DNA of 64,000 bases from Peribacillus frigoritolerans (GCF_040250305.1 NZ_CP158190.1:5426001-5490000), one strand, 5' to 3'; positions 46,745-55,400 are shown, numbered from the stretch's first letter. Notes: generated by a model from the sequence alone, not told the origin. Program-made: numbers and translations.

Positions 46745-46935
46745 ACACACCTTCCCATCCGCGTAGGTTACAGGTGTACGAATTTTGGCAGGTCTCCTGG
46801 CTCATGGTCATCGTCAACGGCACCTTCCCATATCTCATACAGTGGTACACAGCCGTCAGCTCCCATATACAGTGGCGGGACCGCGCTGGCATTTCACCAG
46901 CTTCCCTTTTAAGTCATTACGACACCAAATCGTTC
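46745..46935 (-). ncRNA. Cobalamin riboswitch
   Basis: The minus strand shows the AdoCbl aptamer hallmarks in order: GGGAAGCTGGTGAAATGCCAGC (P3/P4 region, trimmed to its GGTGAAA-type core), CCCGCCACTG, and the B12 box GAGCCAGGAGACCTGCC followed by the closing stem. A hairpin terminator lies about 40 bases downstream, so bound cobalamin should stop transcription of the whole btuF-cblS operon. Confidence 0.95.
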
Positions 46936-47030
46936 ATATGTATATAATTTTCACTGCCTTCATTATACACCATGTAAGAATCGATTATTAAATGATTTTT
47001 CTGAACAGGTTCGAAATGCCCCTGCCACCT

Positions 47031-47909
47031 TCAATGATTTGAAGCATTTTCAATCAGTGACGCAAACCCATCGACTGATAACCCGGGTGAAATCCGAACT
47101 CGATGCAGGGCATGCATCCCTTGTTCCCTTGAAGCTCCCCCAGGTTCGGTAGTGACTGCCATCTTGTATCCAGCTTCCTCTGACAGCCTGAGAGTCTCTT
47201 CGTTATACCGGCCAACCGGATAGGAAAGCACTGTCGTGTCCTGGTCGAGAATACGGTCGAATAGCTCCTTCGACTGGACCATTTCAGCTTCTTGCTGCTC
47301 TGCCGTCATGCGGTTCAGCTCCAAATGGTTGATAGTATGGCTTTCGATCGAAATCCCATTCCTGCTCATCTCCATCATTTGATTTTCAGTCAGGTGATGA
47401 CCTTTATCAATGGACTTCCCGATCATGAAGACAGTTGCTTTCATATCATTTTCTTTTATTATCGGAAAAGCCTCCGTGAAGTTATCTGTATAGCCATCAT
47501 CAAAAGTAAGCCAGACGCACTTCTCACTTGGCATCCGATTCTCGGTTAATACGAGGAATGCTTCTTCAGGGGATAATGTATAGTAGCCATTCTCCCGAAG
47601 CCAAGCCATCTGAGACCGGAATTCCTCCCTTGGAACCCGAAGGCGATTACCTTCAGAAATGCTGTGATACATCAAGATTGGAAGCTGGACGTCGGACTCG
47701 ACCGTTATCCAGTCTTCCGTATCGATTTTGCCCTCCAATTCCTGCCCTTCCCCATTCTCCGCCGCTTCGGCCACTTCAATTTCATCTTCCGCAATCGGTG
47801 CAGCAGTCTTTGTGCCTATACCTTCTAAAATCCATTGTGAGCATCCAGGTAAAATCAAAATCCCCAGCAATGCAACCATCCATAAAACTCTATATTTTCC
47901 CACTATCAT
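47031..47909 (-). CDS. Polysaccharide deacetylase lipoprotein
   Basis: This 292-residue protein has a lipoprotein signal (lipobox LPGC, Cys23) and an acidic linker, then a NodB deacetylase domain: PILMYHSI, TFDDGYTDN (metal Asp-Asp) and SHTINHLEL (metal His), with a final YPVGRYN motif. It likely removes acetyl groups from a cell-wall or surface polysaccharide outside the membrane. The substrate is unknown. Single gene. Confidence 0.9.
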   Translation of the reverse strand: MIVGKYRVLWMVALLGILILPGCSQWILEGIGTKTAAPIAEDEIEVAEAAENGEGQELEGKIDTEDWITVESDVQLPILMYHSISEGNRLRVPREEFRSQMAWLRENGYYTLSPEEAFLVLTENRMPSEKCVWLTFDDGYTDNFTEAFPIIKENDMKATVFMIGKSIDKGHHLTENQMMEMSRNGISIESHTINHLELNRMTAEQQEAEMVQSKELFDRILDQDTTVLSYPVGRYNEETLRLSEEAGYKMAVTTEPGGASREQGMHALHRVRISPGLSVDGFASLIENASNH

Positions 47910-48084
47910 TCTCCTAATTTTTTATAGTGAAATAGTACCAGAAAACTAGCGATTAATAAAGTATTCCATTAAATGAAAAAAAGGGAAAGACGAGAGTGAG
48001 GATTTTTTTTCATAAGTATGTGCTATTAGCTTGAAAAGTTTGCCTATAAGAAATATAATAAATAAGTCGTCGACTTTTTTATAT

Positions 48085-48158
48085 GTCCCAGTAGCTCAGC
48101 AGGATAGAGCGACAGCCTCCTAAGCTGTAGGTCGTAGGTTCGATTCCTATCTGGGACG
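48085..48158 (+). tRNA. tRNA-Arg (anticodon CCU)
   Basis: The 74-base cloverleaf has acceptor stem GTCCCAG/CTGGGAC, a D arm with AGCTCAGCAGGATAGAGC, anticodon stem ACAGC/GCTGT around CTCCTAA (anticodon CCT, reading AGG), and T arm GGTTCGATTCC. CCA is not encoded. A terminator follows closely. Confidence 0.96.
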
Positions 48159-48167
48159 CTAATTATA

Positions 48168-48215
48168 AACCCCTGTTACAAGCGGTCCTTCCGCGGAGTA
48201 ACAGGGGTTTTTTTC
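48168..48215 (+). terminator. Terminator after tRNA-Arg
   Basis: AACCCCTGTTAC / GTAACAGGGGTT with an inner GCGG/CCGC hairpin, followed by TTTTTTT. Confidence 0.92.
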
Positions 48216-48454
48216 TGTTGGTTAAGAACAATTGATTTTTTGATGGAGAAAACGCAGATCTCAAAGCTAAATTATTTCATCAAGCCATATAGATATAAAA
48301 AATCTGATTGCAAACTATGCATAAAGGTTGGAAATATTGGCGAACAAGAATACAAACTGTTTGATAGTAAAAAGCGTTGTATTTATTACGTCAATATATA
48401 CCTGAAAAAAATAATGGATTTCTGGATATAATCATGTCTTTTTTTGAAATATAT

Positions 48455-48479
48455 GTTTTAACCTGTCCCATCCGGGTAT
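48455..48479 (+). promoter_or_regulatory. Sigma-B-like promoter before the twin mini-genes
   Basis: GTTTTA, 13-base spacer, GGGTAT is a near match to the general stress consensus GTTTAA-N12-14-GGGTAT. It ends 42 bases before the first mini-gene start. Confidence 0.65.
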
Positions 48480-48524
48480 ATGAATACTGTAAGACATTCT
48501 CACCAAAGGAGATGATAGTGCATG

Positions 48525-48596
48525 ATGAGTACAATCAGAAGCCAATGGAACAAAGAGAATGACGCAGCGGTTTTTAGTCCCGGTGATCAGCGTTAG
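48525..48596 (+). CDS. Mini-gene A, 23-residue peptide of unknown function
   Basis: An AAAGGAGATG site precedes ATG-ATG; from the second ATG the frame codes for 23 residues with the core WNKENDAAVFSPGDQ. I do not recognise a family. The same core, W-N-x-E-N-D-x-A-x-F-S-P-G-D-Q, recurs in the next mini-gene, which is strong evidence that both are translated or derive from a duplicated coding unit. A sigma-B-like promoter lies upstream. Confidence 0.6.
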   Translation: MSTIRSQWNKENDAAVFSPGDQR

Positions 48597-48671
48597 AGTC
48601 AATTGAAGAGTTGGATGATAATCAAACATGGGAATTACTAGTCTTCTCATCCAAAGGAGGAAGATACGATC

Positions 48672-48785
48672 ATGAGTATTTACAGCCTATGGAATCCAGA
48701 GAATGATGAAGCAATTTTCAGTCCGGGTGATCAGAAGCCATTCAGTACGCTCATACGAGTAGATTCGGATAAACACACACACTGA
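48672..48785 (+). CDS. Mini-gene B, 37-residue paralogous peptide
   Basis: An AAAGGAGG site lies 11 bases before the ATG. The 37-residue product has the core WNPENDEAIFSPGDQ, 12 of 15 positions identical to mini-gene A, then a tail PFSTLIRVDSDKHTH that A lacks because of its early stop. It is soluble, with no signal peptide and no cysteines. A strong terminator lies 70 bases after the stop. Function unknown. Confidence 0.65.
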   Translation: MSIYSLWNPENDEAIFSPGDQKPFSTLIRVDSDKHTH

Positions 48786-48853
48786 CAAAACACTTGAATA
48801 TTAATTACATGGCACCGTACTGAATGAAATTTAGTCGAAGCAGGAATATACCG

Positions 48854-48885
48854 AAAAAGGATGGAGCGATTGCTCCATCCTTTTT
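48854..48885. terminator. Bidirectional terminator after the mini-genes
   Basis: A perfect 14-bp stem (AAAAAGGATGGAGC / GCTCCATCCTTTTT) with loop GATT, which also ends the topB remnant on the other strand. Confidence 0.92.
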
Positions 48886-48888
48886 CTT

Positions 48889-49190
48889 TTATTTATCGAA
48901 TTTCAGTTTCGCCAAGGCATCTGCCAATGCAGTATTAATCGGCTCTTCTTTATTTTGCTTTTTCATATAATTGGATACTTCATTTTTGGATACTTTTTGA
49001 TTTTTATTTTGCCCTCTTCGTTTATTGTAAGAAGATAGTTTTTCGTGAAAACCGCATTTACAGGTGAATGTCTGTGCTTCTCCTTGACCGCGCATTTCCA
49101 TCTTTTTATGACATTGCGGGCATCTGGCATTTGTTACACGTGAAACACTTTTTTTGTGGCCGCAATCAGGACATTTCGTTCCTGACGGGG
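48889..49190 (-). pseudogene. C-terminal remnant of a DNA topoisomerase III gene (topB)
   Basis: Minus-strand translation gives only the zinc-ribbon tail of a TopB: KCPDCGHKK, VTNARCPQCHKKMEMRG, FTCKCGFHEKLS and a C-terminal ALADALAKLKFDK. It aligns with the tail of the intact TopB encoded at 49421-51610 (VTNARCPQCKKKMELRG, FTCKCGYREKLS, FNLDK). The toprim and catalytic domains are absent and no start is present. It keeps its original terminator. Confidence 0.82.
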
Positions 49191-49420
49191 ACGAATATGG
49201 AATATCTCCTACTTTAAGATTTATTCAAATATAGAAACTACAATTTCTCCTAAAAAAGTTAATGAAATTTCCAGAGAAAATACACGCTTAAAAAAAGAAG
49301 TTTAAATTCTCAAACAAGCAATGTCTATTATGTCCTCTAAAATAGGAGTGTATGGGGCAATTTCCTCCTTGAAATTATGTTATATTAGACGGTAAATAGT
49401 TAGTAAGGGAGTTTGAACAA
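49191..49420. other. Junction region with decayed coding trace
   Basis: The plus strand around 49219-49300 can be read as ISPKKVNEISRENTRLKKEV, stop, ILKQAMSIM, which looks like a fragment of a coiled-coil gene. No complete gene fits. The rest is AT-rich and includes the promoter region of topB. Confidence 0.35.
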
Positions 49421-51610
49421 ATGTCAAAAAGTGTGGTAATTGCTGAGAAGCCTTCAGTTGCACGTGATATCGCAAATGTATTGAAGTGCAATAAAAAAGG
49501 CAATGGGTTTTTAGAAGGCGATAAATACATCGTTACGTGGGCATTAGGACATTTAGTTACACTAGCAGATCCAGAGGCATACGATATTAAATATAAAACC
49601 TGGAAACTGGAAGACCTTCCTATGCTTCCTGAACACATGAAGTTAGTTGTCATGAAACAAACAGGAAAGCAATTTAATACTGTTAAAACACAATTAAATC
49701 GCAGTGATGTAAATGAAGTAATTGTGGCTACTGATGCAGGGAGAGAAGGAGAATTAGTTGCACGTTGGATTATTGATAAAGCAAAAGTTCATAAGCCTAT
49801 CAAACGACTCTGGATTTCTTCTGTAACAGATAAAGCTATTAAAGATGGATTCAATAACTTAAAGCCTGGTAAAGCTTATGAAGACTTGTATACTTCTGCA
49901 GTAGCACGTTCGGAAGCGGATTGGTATATCGGCTTGAATGCAACTCGTGCCTTAACGACAAAATTTAATGCACAATTAAACTGTGGACGTGTTCAAACAC
50001 CAACAGTTGCAATGGTTGCAGCACGCGAAGAGGAAATTGCGAATTTCAAACCGCAAACCTATTATGGAATCGAAGCCCAAACGGATGGACTCAAGTTAAC
50101 GTGGCAAGATGAAAATGGAAATAGTCGCAGCTTTAATAAAGAAAAGACCGACGCAATCGTGAAATCACTTGGAAGTAAAGATGCGACTGTTGTTACCATT
50201 GACCGCAAAGCAAAGAAAACATTCGCACCTGGTCTATATGATTTAACAGAGTTACAACGTGATGGGAATAAACTCTTTGGCTATTCTGCTAAAGAAACAT
50301 TGAACATTATGCAAAAATTGTACGAGCAACACAAAGTCTTGACTTATCCCCGTACAGATTCACGTTATTTATCATCCGATATCGTTAGTACGCTTCCGGA
50401 GCGTTTAAAAGCATGTGCCATAGGTGAATATCGTCCTCTTGCAAATAAAGTGTTAAGTAAACCTATTAAAGTGTCAAAAGGATTTGTGGATGATAGTAAA
50501 GTGAGTGATCACCATGCCATTATTCCAACTGAAGGTTACGTAAATATTTCATCCTTCACTGACAAAGAACGCAAAATCTACGACCTTGTCGTGAAACGTT
50601 TCTTAGCTGTTTTATTCCCTGCATTTGAATATGAGCAATTAACAGTGCAAACGAAAATCGGGGATCAAAAATTTATCGCTAAAGGAAAAACAGTGATTCA
50701 TTCTGGCTGGAAAGAAGTTTATGCAAACCATTTTGATGATGAAGAATCAGATGATGTAAAAGAGCAGTTATTACCTCGTATTGAAAAAGACGATGTATTA
50801 AAGACAAAAATAATCACTCAAACGTCAGGCCAAACAAAGCCCCCAGCACGCTTTACTGAGGCGACTTTACTATCAGCAATGGAAAATCCCACGAAATACA
50901 TGAAAACAAATGATAAAAAGCTTGTGGACACGTTAAAATCTACTGGAGGACTTGGTACAGTAGCCACTCGTGCTGATATCATCGATAAATTATTTAATTC
51001 GTTCTTATTCGAAAAACGTGGCGGTAAGGAAATCTATATCACAGCTAAGGGGCGTCAGCTTTTAGATTTAGTGCCAGAAAAACTAAAATCTCCTGCAACA
51101 ACAGCTGAGTGGGAACAAAAGCTCGAGCTAATCGCAAAAGGGAAACTGAAAAAAGATGTGTTCATCAATGAAATGAAAGATTACACAAAAGAGATTGTCA
51201 GTGCAATCAAAACGAGTGACAAAAAATATAAACATGACAATATCTCAACGAAATCCTGTCCAGACTGTGGTAAGCCAATGCTTGAAGTGAATAGCAAAAA
51301 AGGCAAAATGCTCGTCTGCCAAGATCGTGAATGCGGCCATAAAAAGAATGTCGCCCGTGTAACGAATGCACGCTGTCCACAATGTAAAAAGAAAATGGAA
51401 CTACGTGGTGAAGGCGATGGTCAAATCTTCACATGTAAATGCGGATACCGCGAGAAACTATCTGCTTTTGAAGCAAGACGTAAAAAAGAGTCTGGTGGAA
51501 AAGTGGATAAACGTTCCGTTCAGAAATATTTAAAAGAGCAGGAAAAAGAAGCCGAACCGATTAATAATCCATTTGCGGACTTATTAAAAGGGTTTAATTT
51601 AGATAAATAA
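49421..51610 (+). CDS. topB: DNA topoisomerase III
   Basis: This 729-residue type IA topoisomerase starts KSVVIAEKPSVARDIA (toprim, ~1-140, with VATDAGREGEL carrying metal ligands). It has the catalytic tyrosine in TYPRTDSRYL near residue 310, and ends with zinc-ribbon modules (CPDCGKPML, CPQCKKKMEL). It decatenates and relaxes DNA. It faces the opposite way from the topB remnant next door and is more AT-rich than the backbone, suggesting replacement by an acquired copy. Start ATG after AAGGGAG. Confidence 0.94.
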   Translation: MSKSVVIAEKPSVARDIANVLKCNKKGNGFLEGDKYIVTWALGHLVTLADPEAYDIKYKTWKLEDLPMLPEHMKLVVMKQTGKQFNTVKTQLNRSDVNEVIVATDAGREGELVARWIIDKAKVHKPIKRLWISSVTDKAIKDGFNNLKPGKAYEDLYTSAVARSEADWYIGLNATRALTTKFNAQLNCGRVQTPTVAMVAAREEEIANFKPQTYYGIEAQTDGLKLTWQDENGNSRSFNKEKTDAIVKSLGSKDATVVTIDRKAKKTFAPGLYDLTELQRDGNKLFGYSAKETLNIMQKLYEQHKVLTYPRTDSRYLSSDIVSTLPERLKACAIGEYRPLANKVLSKPIKVSKGFVDDSKVSDHHAIIPTEGYVNISSFTDKERKIYDLVVKRFLAVLFPAFEYEQLTVQTKIGDQKFIAKGKTVIHSGWKEVYANHFDDEESDDVKEQLLPRIEKDDVLKTKIITQTSGQTKPPARFTEATLLSAMENPTKYMKTNDKKLVDTLKSTGGLGTVATRADIIDKLFNSFLFEKRGGKEIYITAKGRQLLDLVPEKLKSPATTAEWEQKLELIAKGKLKKDVFINEMKDYTKEIVSAIKTSDKKYKHDNISTKSCPDCGKPMLEVNSKKGKMLVCQDRECGHKKNVARVTNARCPQCKKKMELRGEGDGQIFTCKCGYREKLSAFEARRKKESGGKVDKRSVQKYLKEQEKEAEPINNPFADLLKGFNLDK

Positions 51611-51613
51611 TAA

Positions 51614-51664
51614 TTTTTTGCCCTCCACTCCCGAAAATGTAGATTTAGGGAGCGGAGGGCAAAA
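51614..51664. repeat. Long inverted repeat after topB
   Basis: TTTTGCCCTCC-a-CTCCC pairs with GGGAG-c-GGAGGGCAAAA. No T run follows on either strand, so it may act as an RNA-stability or factor-dependent end rather than a standard terminator. Confidence 0.7.
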
Positions 51665-51777
51665 CATCCAAATTGATTTCCGCAACCCAAAACGAGACGA
51701 TAACCAATCTTTAAAATGCCCTGTCGAAGTCCATTTGAGATAAAGAACGTACATAATCTTCGTAAAATGAGTGATTT

Positions 51778-51813
51778 GGAAGCTTTATGAGGTGAAAGCT
51801 GCACGTACAGTGT
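51778..51813 (+). mobile_element. Group II intron domain V remnant
   Basis: The sequence AGCTTTATG-AGGT-GAAA-GCTG-CACGTAC-AGTGT has the domain V layout: an AGC catalytic triad, lower stem, two-base bulge (AC) and GAAA tetraloop. No reverse-transcriptase reading frame or other intron domains are intact nearby, so this is a decayed 3' fragment. Confidence 0.6.
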
Positions 51814-51864
51814 GGAGCAGAACAAAAGATGAAGATTATATCGTTATTAAGTGTCAATTTACGC

Positions 51865-52506
51865 CTATTTTACAGGTGTTAAGAAGAAAGAAACATTTTT
51901 ATTAGTCGAAAATCCACTTTGGTTAAGTTCCAACCATGTATTCTCCTTCAGGTCAATTTCAAACTGATTAGCATCTCCAAAGGAATCTCCTCCTATAATT
52001 TTTTGCAAATCATCAGATATAATTTGGAACCATGGATCCTCCTTTAATGATTCATTATTTCTGGTTTCATAAGTAATGATATATTTTCCGGATTTTATTT
52101 GTTCATCAATTTGATAGAAACCAGAATGATGTATTTTATAGACATCACCATCTTTACTAACTGGTGAAAAAGCTGATCTTTCAAGCTTAATTGTTCCTTT
52201 TCCACTAACTTGGGCTATATTTTCATCATAAAGTTTCAAACCTAAAAAATGATCACCATCTGAAAGTTGAGTACCATTAAAATAATTATCACCATCGCTT
52301 GTAACGTCATAATACCCCTCTGGAATATCGTTTCCTACATGGAAGTTGCCTTGTGTGAGTCTGTATTCGATACCTCCGCCCTTGATTTTTTTTGTTTCAA
52401 GGTGTTCATTTGGCGTAAGAGATTTTATGAATTCCGGTATGGATATTATTGTGAGTAAACATACAAATGTGATAACCAAAAAAATCATTTGAGATTTTCT
52501 CATCAT
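51865..52506 (-). CDS. Membrane-anchored extracytoplasmic protein with duplicated beta module
   Basis: This 213-residue protein has one N-terminal membrane helix (~7-27) and a beta-rich outer part. Two similar modules follow a G-x-[FY]-x-[VI]-x(3)-I-x(2)-G-x-Y pattern (GNFHVGNDIPEGYYDV near 53 and GFYQIDEQIKSGKYII near 130), as seen in secreted Gram-positive proteins of unknown role. It is the last gene of the ABC operon and overlaps the ATPase stop in ATGATGA. A self-protection or signal-handling role for the exported peptide is possible but not shown. Confidence 0.7.
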   Translation of the reverse strand: MMRKSQMIFLVITFVCLLTIISIPEFIKSLTPNEHLETKKIKGGGIEYRLTQGNFHVGNDIPEGYYDVTSDGDNYFNGTQLSDGDHFLGLKLYDENIAQVSGKGTIKLERSAFSPVSKDGDVYKIHHSGFYQIDEQIKSGKYIITYETRNNESLKEDPWFQIISDDLQKIIGGDSFGDANQFEIDLKENTWLELNQSGFSTNKNVSFFLTPVK

Positions 52507-53126
52507 TTTAACCGTCCATTACTAATTTCTATAACTTCATCACAAATCGGGAAAACATCCTCTTTATTATGAGTGGCAATAATGATAGTTGCACCTCTCT
52601 CCCGTTCTTCTTGAAAAATATCAAGAACTCGTTCCACACCTTTTTCATCAATTGCATTAGTTGGTTCATCCAATAAAATAATTTCAGGTTTTTCAAAAAT
52701 TGCTTGTGCTATATTCAGTCGCTGCTTCATACCTAGAGAATATTTTCTTACTTTCAATGTACCGAACCGATCCAGCTCAAGTCTCTTTATGGCGTGTTGT
52801 ATATCTTCGAGCGACGCTGTTTTCTTAATCGCAGCAAGAATTTTCAAATTAGTCTCAGCATCGAATTGGGGAAGCAATTCGAGATTTTCAATAATAATAC
52901 CGATACTTGGCGGAAACGAAATATCTTTATGCAATACTTTTTCATTAATGGTTACACTGCCTTCAGTTGGAATAATAAGTCCAGCTATCGCCCGAAGCAA
53001 CATGGTCTTACCAGATCCATTTTTTCCAACCAAACCATAGATTCTCCCTTTTTCGAAGGTGTAAGTGATGTTTTGTAAAACATTATTTTTTTTTAACTTC
53101 TTTGATAAGTCATGGACTTCAATCAT
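52503..53126 (-). CDS. ABC transporter ATPase of the DUF2712 peptide operon
   Basis: This 207-residue ATPase has Walker A GLVGKNGSGKTMLL near 33-46, Q-loop, a variant signature YSLGMKQRLNIAQ and Walker B IILLDEPTNAID. The S-L-G-M-K-Q-R signature is typical of exporters and bacteriocin-immunity ABC systems of bacilli. It should energise the membrane proteins encoded just upstream. It follows the last permease gene by 9 bases. Confidence 0.92.
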   Translation of the reverse strand: MIEVHDLSKKLKKNNVLQNITYTFEKGRIYGLVGKNGSGKTMLLRAIAGLIIPTEGSVTINEKVLHKDISFPPSIGIIIENLELLPQFDAETNLKILAAIKKTASLEDIQHAIKRLELDRFGTLKVRKYSLGMKQRLNIAQAIFEKPEIILLDEPTNAIDEKGVERVLDIFQEERERGATIIIATHNKEDVFPICDEVIEISNGRLK

Positions 53127-53135
53127 TATAATTCC

Positions 53136-53864
53136 TCACATTAATTCTATTTTTTTTATTCTTATTACGGAAAGACAAAGCAGAAACAAAATAATAACAA
53201 CTAAAAAAAGCCCCGGCTCATTTAATTGGCCTACCGTTTCCTGCAAGTTAGGATTAGCAATAATGCCATTGCGAAAACTCATTGAAAGGTTCGGGAAAAA
53301 CACATGAAATAGCACTTTTTTTTGAACGAAACCTTCAACAATCGTTATTGATAGAAGCACATAACAATTGGTTAATATAAACGCCAATTGAGATTTCATA
53401 TACAGTTCCAATATCATTTGTATGGATAAAATAGCCATGATTGTTAACACATAAAACAATATACCTTCAAACAGGTGTGTAAATTCAAGTACAGGATCAG
53501 ATTCCAAGATTGTTTGAAAAAAAGTTGTAGCAATTAATTGAGAAAAAACTAAAACCAGTACAACCCTCCACATATGGATTACTTTAGACATTAGCCATGA
53601 AATCCTACTTTTTCCCCTTAAAATGATATATTTTCCGTAATCAAATAGTGAATCCGAGATGTGTCCTAATAAAATGAAGCTACTTGCAGCTATCGATATA
53701 TACCAGCCCATTAAATAGGTAACTGAGTGAGGATAACTAACTGGTGTCGGTACCCCATCCAAAAACGGAAAGGAAGAATGAGCTAAACTATCATTCATGA
53801 AATATACATATTGGATGAGTGCAACAATAAACAAGATGAACGCTTCATTTCTAAATTGAGTCAT
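53136..53864 (-). CDS. ABC permease-like membrane protein A (DUF2705-like)
   Basis: This 242-residue protein has about six membrane helices with an ILRGKSRISWLMSKV cytoplasmic loop, the feature that links DUF2705-like ABC permeases (RGKSR before a helix). It overlaps the preceding gene by 14 bases. It is one of three different membrane proteins in the operon and forms the transmembrane part with the ATPase. Substrate unknown. Confidence 0.8.
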   Translation of the reverse strand: MTQFRNEAFILFIVALIQYVYFMNDSLAHSSFPFLDGVPTPVSYPHSVTYLMGWYISIAASSFILLGHISDSLFDYGKYIILRGKSRISWLMSKVIHMWRVVLVLVFSQLIATTFFQTILESDPVLEFTHLFEGILFYVLTIMAILSIQMILELYMKSQLAFILTNCYVLLSITIVEGFVQKKVLFHVFFPNLSMSFRNGIIANPNLQETVGQLNEPGLFLVVIILFLLCLSVIRIKKIELM

Positions 53865-54573
53865 TTTTCAGGTAATCCTTCCTTTGAAACATGTTCCACC
53901 CAAAAACAAGCAGGACTACGACAATCGTTATTTGGCGCAAATAAATCGTTACTATACTGTACATATCACCAGAAGCTACTAATAATAAAACGATATTTGC
54001 TAGATCTCGAATCGGTGTATACAACTCTTGCATGACTAACTTATTGAAAAAGAAAGTCAATGTCACAATAAAAAACACAAAAGAGTAAGATAATATATCT
54101 GAATTTAGGATCGTTTTAATCGCTATATAAAGAAGAGCTAGCGAGAAATAATAAAAAACAAGACCAAGAAACTCACATAATAGGATCTGAACAAAACTTA
54201 CATCTTTTAAAAAAACACTTCCCAAATAGAAAAGGTTATAGCCACTTAAAATGAAAAGATGGATTGTAACGAAAATAAGAACTGCATAGAAAGCATTTAG
54301 AACGTCCTTCTGATATTTTGCACCACGCATTAAATATCTAACTGTTGCTGCTGCATGACTTGGAGTTGCAGTGTTTTTTACGAACATCAAAAAAGGATAA
54401 GTGAAAAATAGCACATGTGCTTCGATTGAATTCGGCGAATATATATTAGAGTTTATTGAGAGAAACCTGTTATAAAGTGGTTGAAGATGAACAAAGTCAC
54501 TTGTTTGTTTATACCAAAGCACCACCATAAACAGGAATAAACAGATAGTTGAAAGCAACCGTTTAGATTTCAT
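53851..54573 (-). CDS. ABC permease-like membrane protein B (DUF2705-like)
   Basis: This 240-residue protein has about six membrane helices, a short N-terminal helix followed by an extracytoplasmic segment, and a cytoplasmic loop YLMRGAKYQKDVLNAF that parallels the RGKSR loop of protein A. The two are distant paralogues. It overlaps the upstream gene by 11 bases, so the three membrane genes are translationally coupled. Confidence 0.78.
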   Translation of the reverse strand: MKSKRLLSTICLFLFMVVLWYKQTSDFVHLQPLYNRFLSINSNIYSPNSIEAHVLFFTYPFLMFVKNTATPSHAAATVRYLMRGAKYQKDVLNAFYAVLIFVTIHLFILSGYNLFYLGSVFLKDVSFVQILLCEFLGLVFYYFSLALLYIAIKTILNSDILSYSFVFFIVTLTFFFNKLVMQELYTPIRDLANIVLLLVASGDMYSIVTIYLRQITIVVVLLVFGWNMFQRKDYLKNDSI

Positions 54574-55324
54574 TTATCTTCACCTCATGGAGGTACGTCA
54601 ATATATACAAAATAAGAAAAGCAAGAGTTGAAGTAATAAAAATGGGTACTAAAGTCTCTAACCCGTACTCGGCAAACGGTTGAAATAGATACATTACCGA
54701 CTCCTTATTTGAAATAAGGATATACCAAAATGCAAACGTTACTGGATACGTTATTTTTTTATCGTAAGTCAGCATACTAAAGCAAGTACCAGCAGCCCCT
54801 ATCAAACCCGCAAAAAAAGAGGTTGTTAAGGAAAATAAAAAGATACTAAGATAAGGACTTTCGACTTGCTTCTTTAAAAAAGCTTCCCCTGACACTCCGT
54901 CATAATTGTTTGCTGTACTAAATCCGGCCATATCAAAAAAAAGAGAATTGATTAAAAAATTTATTGTTAAGGCTAAAAAAATCACAGAAAAAGACACAAT
55001 AAAAGAAGCTTTAAGCTTAACAAAGAAGTATTTCTTTTTTCCTAATTTAGAAATCCAGATGTCTCTAACGCCAGTCTTCTTATCTTGTATAGGATCATCT
55101 GAGCAAATCACCAGTAAGTAAAGTGGGAGAAACCACAGTAAAATAATTTGTGTTACATGTCCAATCGTCGACCCTGAAAGAAAAAAGGCCTTTGCCAGAT
55201 AGGAATCTTCATAAATATCAGCCGATAATAACTGAATGATCTCCATACAAGGAATCAGGATGATAGCTAAAATTCCAAAACGACTTAATTTATTTCTAAA
55301 CACTCTACTAATTTGACTTTTCAT
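54563..55324 (-). CDS. ABC permease-like membrane protein C
   Basis: This 253-residue protein starts SQISRVFRNKLSRFGIL, with a basic stretch then a helix, and has six membrane helices with a cytoplasmic loop DKKTGVRDIWISKLGKKKYFFVKL. This pattern matches ABC-2 type permeases that insert or export peptides. It has a good ribosome site (AAGGAGAAAAA) and starts 116 bases after the peptide gene. Confidence 0.78.
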   Translation of the reverse strand: MKSQISRVFRNKLSRFGILAIILIPCMEIIQLLSADIYEDSYLAKAFFLSGSTIGHVTQIILLWFLPLYLLVICSDDPIQDKKTGVRDIWISKLGKKKYFFVKLKASFIVSFSVIFLALTINFLINSLFFDMAGFSTANNYDGVSGEAFLKKQVESPYLSIFLFSLTTSFFAGLIGAAGTCFSMLTYDKKITYPVTFAFWYILISNKESVMYLFQPFAEYGLETLVPIFITSTLAFLILYILTYLHEVKINEI

Positions 55325-55360
55325 TTTTTCTCCTTGTTATGCATTTTAAGGCTCATATAA

Positions 55361-55400
55361 GCCCCCTCATACGAATCTTTCATGATGGTAAAAAGGGGGC
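55361..55400 (-). terminator. Partial-readthrough hairpin between the peptide gene and the transporter operon
   Basis: On the minus strand GCCCCCT pairs with AGGGGGC around a long loop and is followed by TTATAT, a weak T run. It would give more peptide transcript than transporter transcript. Confidence 0.5.

Noticed and set aside
48240..48431. A 63-codon plus-strand open frame after the tRNA
   Set aside because: No ribosome site, AT-driven composition and no paralogue; it lies between the tRNA terminator and the sigma-B-like promoter and is probably not translated.
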